Source: Acinetobacter sp. ANC 4910 (GTDB taxonomy: Bacteria; Pseudomonadota; Gammaproteobacteria; Pseudomonadales; Moraxellaceae). From it: a DNA stretch of 64,000 nt. Shown piece by piece: positions 26,590 through 35,094 of the stretch. The stretch spans positions 186,034-250,033 of the forward strand of contig NZ_SJNT01000001.1 of NCBI RefSeq assembly GCF_004331035.1, read 5' to 3'. The position numbers were made by a program, and so were the translations under genes. Each line of letters starts with the position of its first letter. The first letter of the stretch is position 1. The notes under the pieces are model-generated. The model worked only from the letters and a program-made list of their open reading frames with translations, did no database searches and was not told the DNA's origin.

Positions 26590-28269
26590 TTATTTCGGGT
26601 CATCTTTTGGCTGAATATCAATATCCTCTTCAGCTTCACCTGTAGAACCGTATGGATTATTTAAAGGCTTATGCTCAGGGTCAACCAGTAGATCATCTGG
26701 GACAACCGAATCATTATGCGGTGTTACAGGGGTGTGTTCCGTCACGTGTGCAGATACCGTAGAACTCGGTGTTTTGGGTTGTGGATTAGGTTGCTTCGCC
26801 TGCTTTTTCGCACAATCAATCAAATCCGTCAAAATACGTTCCGCAGGCTGACGCCCGCCGAGGCCAAAGGCGAGTGCAAATGCCACAGCGACAGCCCCTA
26901 AGGTTAAACCAAAAGCCAAGTTCACAATCGAATCAGCAATTCCCATCGCCCTTAAGCCCATAGCAATGACTAATCCCATAATCAGCACACGAACCAAATT
27001 GGCTAACCAAAGCGAACTCTGATATTCACCACGTTGCACAATATTTGCCACCAAGTTTGCCAACCAAAATCCAATGACTAAAATAACCGCACCTAATAGA
27101 ATATTGGCACCAAACTGAATAAACATGGAAATCAGTAGGCTGACTTGCTCTAAACCCAATCGATTGGCTGCTTCTGATACTGCAAACAACATGGTAAAAA
27201 ATACAATGAAATAACCCACTACGCAGGAAATTTTCGTGGTGCCTAAAAAGCGCTGTAGGTCAAGTTTGGCAGGAATATCATCAACACCTGTCCCAGAGAC
27301 CACATCCACCACCAAATTTGCCACAAACCGCGAAACCACATAGGCAATAATCAAAATTAGCCCAGCTGCAATAATTTGCGGAATTGCATTCATAATTTCA
27401 TACAACATGGCTGTTGCTGGTTGTGAAATTGAATCAATACCCAACGCTTCAAATGCAATAATTAAGGCAGTAATAATAATAATTGCAGATACAAATGAGC
27501 CTAGGACATGAGCCAAATTCGAGTTCTTAAACAGTCCGATTTTTTGTGCTTGCTTCTGCAAATCTAGACCTTGCACCAGTCCTTCGAGAATGCCTCGAAC
27601 AATTTTTGCCAAAATATAGCCCACAAATACAATCACAATGGCAATAAACAAGTTCGGTAAATATGAAATGGCTTCATTCAACATATTTTGAATTGGGAAC
27701 AGCAAACCATTTAAACCTAGAATCGAAAGTACAATTGGCAGGAATAACAACAAGATTAGCCAGTAAACAATCTCACTGATATTTTGACTGATTGGACTGA
27801 CACCGACATCTTCACTCAGTTTTTCATCGAGCTGAGTTCGATCCAGTAATTTTTTCAACCCGACTTTCACCAAGTTGGCAAAAATCCAGCCAATAAAAGC
27901 CACCGCTGCCGCTGCCAAAAGCTGAGGAATAAATAACAAGAACTGCTGGATCATATTACTGAATGGCCCACTGACACTGGTCAGATTTAAGACATTCAAT
28001 GCACCAATTATGGCTATCAGCAGCACAATCCAAAAGACAATTCTAGACACGATGTTTTCAATATTGGAACGATGTCCCGTTGCACCAGAAAGCTTTTGAT
28101 TGGTGCCTAATTTAGATAATACTTTCTTCACCGCAGCAGCGATCACTAAAGCGATCACCCAACCAATGAGCAAAATAGCAACAGCAGACAAAATCGGATG
28201 TAACTGATCCCAATAATACATCCCATTCATTTCAGGGGTTCTCATTCCCCCTTCAAAAAACTCATTCAT
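26590..28269 (-). CDS. Mechanosensitive-channel-related multi-helix membrane protein
   Basis: A 559-residue protein built of repeated copies of the conserved membrane-helix unit found in MscS-related proteins. Four or more repeats are visible, for example LIGWVIALVIAAAVKKVLSK, FIGWIFANLVKVGLKKLLD, FVGYILAKIVRGILEGLVQG and VIGFWLANLVANIVQRGE. It ends in about 90 polar, acidic residues. The soluble MscS beta-domain is not seen, so gating or pore activity is uncertain. Each repeat resembles a membrane-helix pair. A role in osmotic or envelope stress is inferred only from family. Confidence 0.8.
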   Translation of the reverse strand: MNEFFEGGMRTPEMNGMYYWDQLHPILSAVAILLIGWVIALVIAAAVKKVLSKLGTNQKLSGATGHRSNIENIVSRIVFWIVLLIAIIGALNVLNLTSVSGPFSNMIQQFLLFIPQLLAAAAVAFIGWIFANLVKVGLKKLLDRTQLDEKLSEDVGVSPISQNISEIVYWLILLLFLPIVLSILGLNGLLFPIQNMLNEAISYLPNLFIAIVIVFVGYILAKIVRGILEGLVQGLDLQKQAQKIGLFKNSNLAHVLGSFVSAIIIITALIIAFEALGIDSISQPATAMLYEIMNAIPQIIAAGLILIIAYVVSRFVANLVVDVVSGTGVDDIPAKLDLQRFLGTTKISCVVGYFIVFFTMLFAVSEAANRLGLEQVSLLISMFIQFGANILLGAVILVIGFWLANLVANIVQRGEYQSSLWLANLVRVLIMGLVIAMGLRAMGIADSIVNLAFGLTLGAVAVAFALAFGLGGRQPAERILTDLIDCAKKQAKQPNPQPKTPSSTVSAHVTEHTPVTPHNDSVVPDDLLVDPEHKPLNNPYGSTGEAEEDIDIQPKDDPK

Positions 28270-28427
28270 GTCTATTCCCTCTTCTTATTTCTGTTAATGA
28301 CTGATTCCATCAAGAGCTTGATTGTTGTATTCATAAAAGTATGGAGGTACTTCATTACCATAAAATTTGTATTTTTTTTAATCAACAGCATGTGCAGAAT
28401 TACAACAAAAGGGCACATTCCAATAGC

Positions 28428-28460
28428 AAAAAAGCTCTAGCTTATTAAGCTAGAGCTTTT
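28428..28460. terminator. Strong symmetrical hairpin terminator
   Basis: AAAAAGCTCTAGCTT-att-AAGCTAGAGCTTTT forms a 14-bp stem flanked by A and T runs. It lies between the small gene ending at 28579 and the MscS-related gene start, and is suited to stop minus-strand transcripts of the former. Confidence 0.85.
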
Positions 28461-28578
28461 ATTTTATAGACATCATTCAGTTAAATTATCCGTTTCAACT
28501 CAAGCAAATTTACCCTGAATCGTTAGATCGAACCCCGTCTCCTAGTATTGCTTCAAAGACATTCCCCGTTGCACATTC

Positions 28579-28728
28579 TTAACTTGGCGTTCCGCTTGAA
28601 AGCATATACACCACAAGTGCCAAGAAAAAAATACCCACTAAGATTAGCATGTACACTGGTAAGCGTTTTTTTTGTCTTATTTCTTCAGCACTCGCGACAT
28701 GAGGCGGTTTATTGAAATCATGTACCAT
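28579..28728 (-). CDS. Small single-pass membrane protein, 49 residues
   Basis: ATG at 28726-28728, preceded by GAGGGGAAC; stop TAA at 28579-28581. The sequence starts MVHDFNKPPHVASAEEIRQK, followed by KKRLPVYMLILVGIFFLALV and a short tail ending SSGTPS. It has a clear basic-then-hydrophobic pattern, i.e. an N-in membrane helix. It is followed by the terminator at 28428-28460. Likely a real, unannotated small protein; role unknown. Confidence 0.65.
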   Translation of the reverse strand: MVHDFNKPPHVASAEEIRQKKRLPVYMLILVGIFFLALVVYMLSSGTPS

Positions 28729-28884
28729 GTTCCCCTCACTCAATTCATTCCTTGTTGAATTTTTATACTAACAACAAAAAGTATGAAATTGTGTGACAAA
28801 GCATTATGTGATCGTGAGCGCTTGTAAATTTTCCATAGAACGAGCAGCTTAGCTTTTATTTTGGTTTAGCCTAATGTCGCTCTT

Positions 28885-29700
28885 TTAGAAAATACCATGC
28901 AGCAATTGGGGTTGCCCCTGCTCAATCACCATTTCGTGTTCATCTTTTAAATTCACACCAGAGAATTGTAATTGTTTTGACTTAGACATCAGGGCAATCA
29001 GGCGTTGTACCGCTGTCACTTCATCCAAACCTGCTGGGCGCACATTAGAAATACAATTACGCATGGCATCATGACAGCCTTTTTGAGCTTGCCATGTATA
29101 GTAAATACCCATGCTATCTGGAGAACTCAAGCCTGGGCGCTCTCCAATCAGCATGACCAACATTTGTGCATTTAAAATTTGGGCAATTTCATCTCCCAAA
29201 GCAACTCGGCTTCCCGTTGCAACCACGATGGGTGCCACAGACCAACCTTGCTGGGCACACGCATCTAACATTTTCGAGATAAAACTTACGGCATTATCTT
29301 CAATGGCACGTGCAGATAAGCCATCACCTGCCACAATTAATACATCATATTGTGTTTGCTCAGATTGGATTGCTGTAAGCATTTGCCGTGAAGTCGCCGA
29401 AAGTTCTCGCCCCAAATCTGGACGTTTCAAATAAGTATCTTTATCGACTGCACAACTACAGACTTGTACAAAAGTCAGACTCTGCTGCTCAAATTGCTGT
29501 TTTAACACGGCGATATTGAGAGGTTTTAGTACAGCATCCTTGGCTTGGGCATGCGCCAATTGAAACTCCAAAAGAGGACGAGTCGGAAGACTTCCTCCTG
29601 TGCGCCCCAAGGCAATTCTGGCATCGGTAAACTGTTTCAGTTGTTCCCAACTGTTTTGTTCAAATTGCTGTGGATACTGAACATCATAATGTAACTTCAT
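28885..29700 (-). CDS. eutC: Ethanolamine ammonia-lyase small subunit EutC
   Basis: A 271-residue small subunit of the adenosylcobalamin-dependent ethanolamine ammonia-lyase, which splits ethanolamine into acetaldehyde and ammonia. Signatures are ARIALGRTGGSLPTRPLLEF near the N terminus, VLIVAGDGLSARAIE, MLIGERPGLSSPDSMGIYYT and AMRNCISNVRPAGL. Length matches the family. It is 15 bp downstream of eutB and last in the eat-eutB-eutC cluster. Confidence 0.96.
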   Translation of the reverse strand: MKLHYDVQYPQQFEQNSWEQLKQFTDARIALGRTGGSLPTRPLLEFQLAHAQAKDAVLKPLNIAVLKQQFEQQSLTFVQVCSCAVDKDTYLKRPDLGRELSATSRQMLTAIQSEQTQYDVLIVAGDGLSARAIEDNAVSFISKMLDACAQQGWSVAPIVVATGSRVALGDEIAQILNAQMLVMLIGERPGLSSPDSMGIYYTWQAQKGCHDAMRNCISNVRPAGLDEVTAVQRLIALMSKSKQLQFSGVNLKDEHEMVIEQGQPQLLHGIF

Positions 29701-29715
29701 CCATATCTCCCCAAA

Positions 29716-31110
29716 CTAAGACATCAGCAAACGTGAGAATTTTTCAGGCATGTGCTGTGGCCATTCCAGCTTTGAACATTGCTGTTTTAATATACCCTGC
29801 TGCTCTAACCAATAGGCAAATTCAGGTGCTGGCGCGAGTCCTAAAAGTTGACGAATGTATAGAGCATCATGGAACGATGTGGTTTGATAATTCAACATCA
29901 CATCATCTGAACCTGGAATGCCCATAATAAAGTTAATGCCTGCATTGGCTAATAAAGTGAGCAAAATATCCATATCATCTTGATCTGCATCGGCATGATT
30001 GGTATAGCAAATATCACAGCCCATTGGGACGCCAAGCAATTTTCCACAGAAGTGGTCTTCCAAGCCCGCACGGATAATTTGCTTACCGTTATATAAATAT
30101 TCAGGGCCGATAAAACCCACCACTGTATTCACTAAAAATGGCTTGTACTTACGCGCCACTGCATAAGCTCTGGCTTCTATGGTTTGTTGATCTACCCCAT
30201 GATGAGTTTGACTCGACAGCGCGCTGCCCTGACCTGTTTCAAAGTACATGACATTTTGCCCAACGGTTCCCCGCTTCAAGCTGAGTGCAGCGTCATAGCC
30301 TTCTTGTAGCAAAGCTAAATTAATCCCAAAGGCGCTATTGGCTTGCTCGGTCCCTGCAATTGACTGAAACATCAAATCAATCGGAACGTTTTTGTTGGCA
30401 AGTTGAATACCTGAACTTACATGCGTCAGTACGCAAGATTGGGTTGGAATATCATATTCGTGAATAATGTAATCTAGCAGCTTTAATAGTTCAGACAGGT
30501 TTTGCAAGTTATCGGTCGCGGGGTTAATCCCAATCACCGCATCACCATTGCCATACATCAGCCCATCCAAAATGCTGGCAGAAATTCCCAAAACATCATC
30601 GGTGGGATGATTCGGTTGTAAGCGTGTGGATAAATGTCCTTCTAAGCCAATGGTATTGCGAAACTGGGTAATCACGCGGCATTTTTTTGCCACCAAAATT
30701 AAATCCTGATTCCGCATAATCTTGCTGACGGCGGCCACCATTTCTGGCGTTAACCCAGCTTGTAGCACAGTCAATTTTTCCGTAGTAGCATCAGCACTCA
30801 GCAACCAATTACGCAAGTCACCTACTGTAAAATGCGAAATTGGATAGAATGCATCGGCATCATGTTCATCTAAAATCAGACGGGTCACTTCGTCCTGTTC
30901 ATACGGAATCAGCGCTTCATTCAAAAACTGTTTTAAAGGCACATCTGCCAAACACATTTGTGCAGCAACACGCTCGGTTGCATTCTGGGCTGCAATACCC
31001 GCAAGCTGATCTCCCGAGCGCTCAGGTGTAGCCTTTGCCATCAGCGTTTTTAAATCTGAAAAAACATAATGTTGATGAGCAACATCAATCCGATAAATCA
31101 CGGCCCACAC
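29716..31110 (-). CDS. eutB: Ethanolamine ammonia-lyase large subunit EutB
   Basis: A 464-residue large subunit carrying the active site and most of the cobalamin contacts, of normal family length. Motifs include NTIGLEGHLSTRLQPNHPTD, GDAVIGINPATDN, MYFETGQGSALSSQTHHGVD and FIMGIPGSDDVMLNYQTTS. It lies 3 bp after the permease gene and 15 bp before eutC, so it is a tight operon. No eut microcompartment shell genes, EutA reactivase or aldehyde dehydrogenase lie alongside. Confidence 0.96.
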   Translation of the reverse strand: MWAVIYRIDVAHQHYVFSDLKTLMAKATPERSGDQLAGIAAQNATERVAAQMCLADVPLKQFLNEALIPYEQDEVTRLILDEHDADAFYPISHFTVGDLRNWLLSADATTEKLTVLQAGLTPEMVAAVSKIMRNQDLILVAKKCRVITQFRNTIGLEGHLSTRLQPNHPTDDVLGISASILDGLMYGNGDAVIGINPATDNLQNLSELLKLLDYIIHEYDIPTQSCVLTHVSSGIQLANKNVPIDLMFQSIAGTEQANSAFGINLALLQEGYDAALSLKRGTVGQNVMYFETGQGSALSSQTHHGVDQQTIEARAYAVARKYKPFLVNTVVGFIGPEYLYNGKQIIRAGLEDHFCGKLLGVPMGCDICYTNHADADQDDMDILLTLLANAGINFIMGIPGSDDVMLNYQTTSFHDALYIRQLLGLAPAPEFAYWLEQQGILKQQCSKLEWPQHMPEKFSRLLMS

Positions 31111-31113
31111 TCC

Positions 31114-32559
31114 TTATGTATTAAGTTCTTGTTCTGCTGCCTGAATATTGGCAAATTCTTCTTCTGGGGTGCCTGCGACCAAATGATGACGGCTATACAA
31201 TAAGAAATAAAGAATAAACACCGCATAAATTGCGGCTGCCATAAACCACACTTTCGGATCCACCACAAAACCTGCAACCGTCGCTGTAGCCGCTAAAACC
31301 AAGGCAATCGAAGCGGTGACAATTCCACCAGGAGCTTTGTAAGGACGTGGCATATTGGGTTTTGCAATTTTTAATTTGATGTATGCCATCATCATTAGCA
31401 CATAAGAAATAGTGGCACCAAACACTGCCATCAAAATCAGCAAATCGCCTTCACCAGATAAAGACAGCATAAACCCAATCACGCCAGGAATAATGATGGC
31501 TAAATGCGGTGCATGGTTTTTATTTGTTAATGAAAGTTTCTTGGGTAAATAACCTGCTCTAGACAAGGCAAAAATCTGACGTGAATAGGCATAAATAATC
31601 GAGAAAAAACTCGCAACTAAACCTGCCAATCCGACAAAATTAACAAAACCTGCCAACCAAGTATTTTCACCATAGACCACTTTTAACGCATCCACCAATG
31701 GTGCACCTGATTCTTTTAAGGTATCTGCGCCTGCGGCACCCGCACCCAAAAATAAAATGGCTAAGGCAAACACGGCTAAAATCAGCATTGAACCGATCAA
31801 GCCTCGTGGTAAAGATTTATGTGGTTCTTTGGCTTCTTCAGCCGCCAAAGGCACGCCTTCTACCGCCAAAAAGAACCAAATGGCATAAGGCACTGCTGCC
31901 CAAATGCCTAAGTAGCCCAAAGGCAAAAATGCACTTGCCCCAATTGCATCAGTTTTGACAGGAATATTGAGTAAATTCTGGCTGTCAAAGTGTGGCAACA
32001 TCGCCACAATAAAGACCATTAATGCTACGGCAGCCACGGCGGTAATAACAAAAATAATTTTTAAGGCTTCTCCCGCACCTTTAAGATGAATCCCCATAAA
32101 AAACAGATAGCAAAGTAAATACACAAACCATCCGCCAATCCCAAACAAGGACTCACAGTAAGCACCAATAAATACCGCAATTGCCGCAGGTGCAATCGCG
32201 TATTCAATCAGGATTGCGGTTCCTGTTAAATATCCAGCCAATGGTCCAAAAGCAGTTCGGGCAAAACTATAACCTCCTCCCGCTGTAGGTAACATGGTCG
32301 ACATTTCCGACATGGCTAAGCACATACATAAATACATGATCGCGACAACAATGGTGGCAATAAACATCCCACCCCATCCACCTTGTGCCAAGCCAAAGTT
32401 CCAGCCTGCAAAGTCCCCAGAAATAACATAGGCAACGCCCAGCCCAATAAGTAGCAGCCATCCGACAGCACCCTGCTTGAGTTTGCGTTGGGCAAAATAT
32501 TCTGTATTGGAATGATGATCTAAATTGGCTTCTGCAACTACACTTTTAACATCTGACAT
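31114..32559 (-). CDS. eat: Ethanolamine permease
   Basis: A 481-residue APC-superfamily transporter with about 12 helices (for example LTGTAILIEYAIAPAAIAVF and FFLAVEGVPLAAEEAKEPHK). Linkage to eutBC and the APC sequence identify it as the ethanolamine uptake permease. I chose the ATG at 32559 (MSDVKSVVAEAN) because GAGGTGCTT lies directly before it; the longer frame to 32610 lacks support. It is the first gene of the ethanolamine operon. Confidence 0.9.
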   Translation of the reverse strand: MSDVKSVVAEANLDHHSNTEYFAQRKLKQGAVGWLLLIGLGVAYVISGDFAGWNFGLAQGGWGGMFIATIVVAIMYLCMCLAMSEMSTMLPTAGGGYSFARTAFGPLAGYLTGTAILIEYAIAPAAIAVFIGAYCESLFGIGGWFVYLLCYLFFMGIHLKGAGEALKIIFVITAVAAVALMVFIVAMLPHFDSQNLLNIPVKTDAIGASAFLPLGYLGIWAAVPYAIWFFLAVEGVPLAAEEAKEPHKSLPRGLIGSMLILAVFALAILFLGAGAAGADTLKESGAPLVDALKVVYGENTWLAGFVNFVGLAGLVASFFSIIYAYSRQIFALSRAGYLPKKLSLTNKNHAPHLAIIIPGVIGFMLSLSGEGDLLILMAVFGATISYVLMMMAYIKLKIAKPNMPRPYKAPGGIVTASIALVLAATATVAGFVVDPKVWFMAAAIYAVFILYFLLYSRHHLVAGTPEEEFANIQAAEQELNT

Positions 32560-32808
32560 AAGCACCTCGCCCTCGCTTGATGCTAAACACAAATGCATAA
32601 GCCATACCAATTTTGACTTTTAGTTCAAAATGATTTGTATTTATTTATAAAAACAGCAGCTTATTTAGCTTAAAAAAGGAAGCCTCTTAGCGTAGTTCCA
32701 AGCATGGTGACAGACTAAGAGCACTTCAAAGAATATGTAACCAATCTGCCGCATTAAAGTGAAATTAGAGTATAATTATCCACCTCATTTTAAATGCTCC
32801 TAATCTTT

Positions 32809-33231
32809 ATGGCGTATAGTCAACAAAGTGTCACACTTGATCTTGACACCGACGTCACACATCAATGTTCACTACACTACACACGTGATCAGCATCTGAT
32901 TGGTATTATTGAATTTACCAAACCTAGCTATGTGCTGAAATGGGGCGATTTAGAATATTTTCGTCGTCGCACTGAAGAGTTTTCAGTCATGCCCTTTCCA
33001 GAATGTGTAAATGCCATGGTTGTTGATATTCGCAATATTGCCGCATTCTTGGACAATGAAGTTCCAATTCTGCCTTGGCGCTTACTGGAAGAGGATTGTC
33101 CTGTGCGATTAGTGGTTCCACAAGACCGTCTGGAATATTATGCAGGTCTGTTTGAACCCATTTGGCTCAGTACAGATTTAGACAGTGCCATTTATGAAAT
33201 TCGTGATTTTATGGATATGTTCGTGCACTAA
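32809..33231 (+). CDS. Conserved hypothetical protein (Acinetobacter type)
   Basis: A 140-residue soluble protein with no signal peptide and no domain I can name. It has conserved-looking segments such as YVLKWGDLEYFRRRTEEFS and VVDIRNIAAFLDNEVPILPW and an acidic C terminus. It starts MAYSQQS at 32809; an ATG five codons upstream is possible. It is monocistronic, divergent from the ethanolamine operon and followed by a terminator. The strand-helix pattern could suit a STAS-like fold, but this is a guess. Confidence 0.75.
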   Translation: MAYSQQSVTLDLDTDVTHQCSLHYTRDQHLIGIIEFTKPSYVLKWGDLEYFRRRTEEFSVMPFPECVNAMVVDIRNIAAFLDNEVPILPWRLLEEDCPVRLVVPQDRLEYYAGLFEPIWLSTDLDSAIYEIRDFMDMFVH

Positions 33232-33242
33232 ATTGTAGTGAC

Positions 33243-33272
33243 AAAAAAATCCTCCCAAATGGAGGATTTTTT
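33243..33272. terminator. Bidirectional terminator
   Basis: AAAAAATCCTCC-caaat-GGAGGATTTTTT is a perfect 12-bp stem between the convergent hypothetical and fpr genes. Confidence 0.9.
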
Positions 33273-33311
33273 ATTTCTCATTCAATCTACTCATGATCGA
33301 ATAGAATGATT

Positions 33312-34073
33312 TTACCAATAATTTTCGACTGCAATATTGCCTTCACCACGGCGATTCATCGTTAAACCCCGTGCTTTTAATGCTTCTTTGGTATCTTCCA
33401 CCATTTGTGGATTACCACACAACATTACATGACTGGTCGCAGGATTCAGTTCGCAGCCAACAGCCTGTTCCAATGCACCATTCTCGATCAATATCGGCAA
33501 ACGATCATGCAACGTGGCTTGCGGATCACGGGTCACAATAGGCACAAATTTAAAACCTGTATGCCCTTCTCCGAAAGTTTCTGCAATCTCTTGAATACGT
33601 TCGACATAAGCCAATTCGGAAGCAGTACGGACACTGTAGACCAAATGAATTTTTTGATATTTGCTCCACGTTTCGAAGTCTTGCAGCATGGAAACAAAAG
33701 GTGCCAAGCCTGTGCCTGTCGCCAATAGCCATAAATCCTGCGGTAAGGGCAATTGGTAACGGGTAAGGGTTAAAAATCCGTAAGGAATTTTTTCTAAATA
33801 CAGTTCATTGCCCACTTCTAAATGCTGCAAGTTAGACGTAAATGCTCCATCTGGCACTACAATTGAAAAAAATTCTAAGGTTTCGTCAAAGGGTGAAGAC
33901 ACTATTGAATAAGCACGTACCACCAGTTCATCACCCACTTTTAAGCCAATGCGGGCAAATTGACCTGCGGTAAACTTAAAATGTGCAGGACGTGTCATGG
34001 TGAAACTAAATAAAGTATTGGTCCAACGCTGTACAGATAAAACCTTTTCTACGCTAAATTTTTCAATTGACAT
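33312..34073 (-). CDS. fpr: Ferredoxin/flavodoxin-NADP+ reductase
   Basis: A 253-residue FAD enzyme passing electrons between NADPH and ferredoxin or flavodoxin. The FAD-binding motif RAYSIVSSP (about residues 54-62), the NADP-site motif LLATGTGLAPFVSML, MLCGNPQMVEDTKEAL and the C-terminal aromatic (VENYW) are all present. Length fits bacterial subclass enzymes like Pseudomonas Fpr. It is transcribed divergently from a LysR gene, an arrangement known for fpr and finR in Pseudomonas, where FinR activates fpr under oxidative stress. Confidence 0.93.
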   Translation of the reverse strand: MSIEKFSVEKVLSVQRWTNTLFSFTMTRPAHFKFTAGQFARIGLKVGDELVVRAYSIVSSPFDETLEFFSIVVPDGAFTSNLQHLEVGNELYLEKIPYGFLTLTRYQLPLPQDLWLLATGTGLAPFVSMLQDFETWSKYQKIHLVYSVRTASELAYVERIQEIAETFGEGHTGFKFVPIVTRDPQATLHDRLPILIENGALEQAVGCELNPATSHVMLCGNPQMVEDTKEALKARGLTMNRRGEGNIAVENYW

Positions 34074-34098
34074 GATTTCGACGTGGCATCAAAGACTG

Positions 34099-34120
34099 TG
34101 CTCATGTTAGCATGACAGCA
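34099..34120. promoter_or_regulatory. Imperfect palindrome in the fpr/LysR divergent promoter
   Basis: TGCTCATG-TTAG-CATGACAGCA (34099-34120) is an imperfect inverted repeat in the 85-bp gap between the two divergent starts. LysR-type regulators bind such sites with a T-N11-A core. Assignment is by position only. Confidence 0.35.
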
Positions 34121-34158
34121 TAATTTATTAATATTTTTTAAATGTTAAGGCTACATTC

Positions 34159-35037
34159 ATGCGCATGACTTTACGCCAATTGGCTGTTTTTGTAGCAGTC
34201 GCTCAAGAAGGCACCGTGACCAAAGCCAGCGACGCGGTGAAGTTGACTCAAAGTGCTGCAAGTATGGCACTGGCAGATCTAGAAGATGGTTTAGGGGCTC
34301 CGCTATTTGACCGTTTAGGCAAACGTCTGCAATTGAATGATTTAGGTCGTTTTCTATTGCCACAAGCGCTTGAAATTTTAGGGCGCTGCGAAGCCTTTGA
34401 ACAAGCCGCTAAAGGCGAATTACAAAGTATCGATTTGCGTTTAGGGGCAACCTTAACCATTAGCGACTACTTAATGCCTGACCTGATGGCTAATTTTTTA
34501 CAAATTCAACCACAAGCGCATTTACAACTTCAGGTTGGAAATACGCGCCAAATGATTGAAGCAGTGAATCAATTCCAATTAGATCTTGCTTTGATTGAAG
34601 GTTCTTGTCATTTACCTCAGTTACAATGTATCCATTGGCGTGATGATGAACTGGCAGTGTGCTGTGCACCTAGCCACCCTTTGGCACGCTTAAATCGTGA
34701 ACTCAGTCCTGCCGACTTTGACAATGTAGAATGGATTCTACGTGAAGAAGGCTCAGGTACACGTGAAGTCTTTGATAATGCTATCTTACAAGACTTACCA
34801 GATGCCAATATTCGCCTTACCCTTGGGCACAACGAAGCAATTCTTAAAATTGTTGCGGGCGGTTTAGGCATGTCGTGTATTTCTAAACTCGCGATTGAAC
34901 CTTTACAAGATAAAGGACATTTGGTGGTACTAAATACACCATTCTGGCAACTCTCACGACCATTATTCATGTTGGTACATCGCCAAAAATATCAAGGACC
35001 AGGTTTAAAAGCCTTTATGAAATTCTGTGAAGGCTAA
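34159..35037 (+). CDS. LysR-family regulator, FinR-like by position
   Basis: A 292-residue LysR regulator. The N-terminal winged helix (residues about 3-62) reads TLRQLAVFVAVAQEGTVTKA and LEDGLGAPLFDRLGKRLQLN. The C-terminal effector-binding domain (about 92-290) includes LRLGATLTISDYLMPDLMA and ILREEGSGTREVFDNAI. Divergence from fpr suggests a FinR-like activator of that gene. The sequence also resembles the YeiE/CysB-like group, so this is an inference. It is followed by a terminator shared with the converging cold-shock gene. Confidence 0.88.
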   Translation: MRMTLRQLAVFVAVAQEGTVTKASDAVKLTQSAASMALADLEDGLGAPLFDRLGKRLQLNDLGRFLLPQALEILGRCEAFEQAAKGELQSIDLRLGATLTISDYLMPDLMANFLQIQPQAHLQLQVGNTRQMIEAVNQFQLDLALIEGSCHLPQLQCIHWRDDELAVCCAPSHPLARLNRELSPADFDNVEWILREEGSGTREVFDNAILQDLPDANIRLTLGHNEAILKIVAGGLGMSCISKLAIEPLQDKGHLVVLNTPFWQLSRPLFMLVHRQKYQGPGLKAFMKFCEG

Positions 35038-35047
35038 CCCCAATTGT

Positions 35048-35084
35048 AAAAAATGCTCCTACTCCTAGATAGGAGCATTTTTTT
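35048..35084. terminator. Bidirectional terminator
   Basis: AAAAATGCTCCTA pairs with TAGGAGCATTTTT around an 8-base loop, with T-run ends on both strands. It lies between the LysR gene and the converging gene at 35095. Confidence 0.9.
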
Positions 35085-35094
35085 ATTTCAGAAT

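Noticed and set aside
32560..32790. Cobalamin riboswitch ahead of the ethanolamine operon
   Set aside because: The B12-box and characteristic stems were not recognised in the short upstream region.
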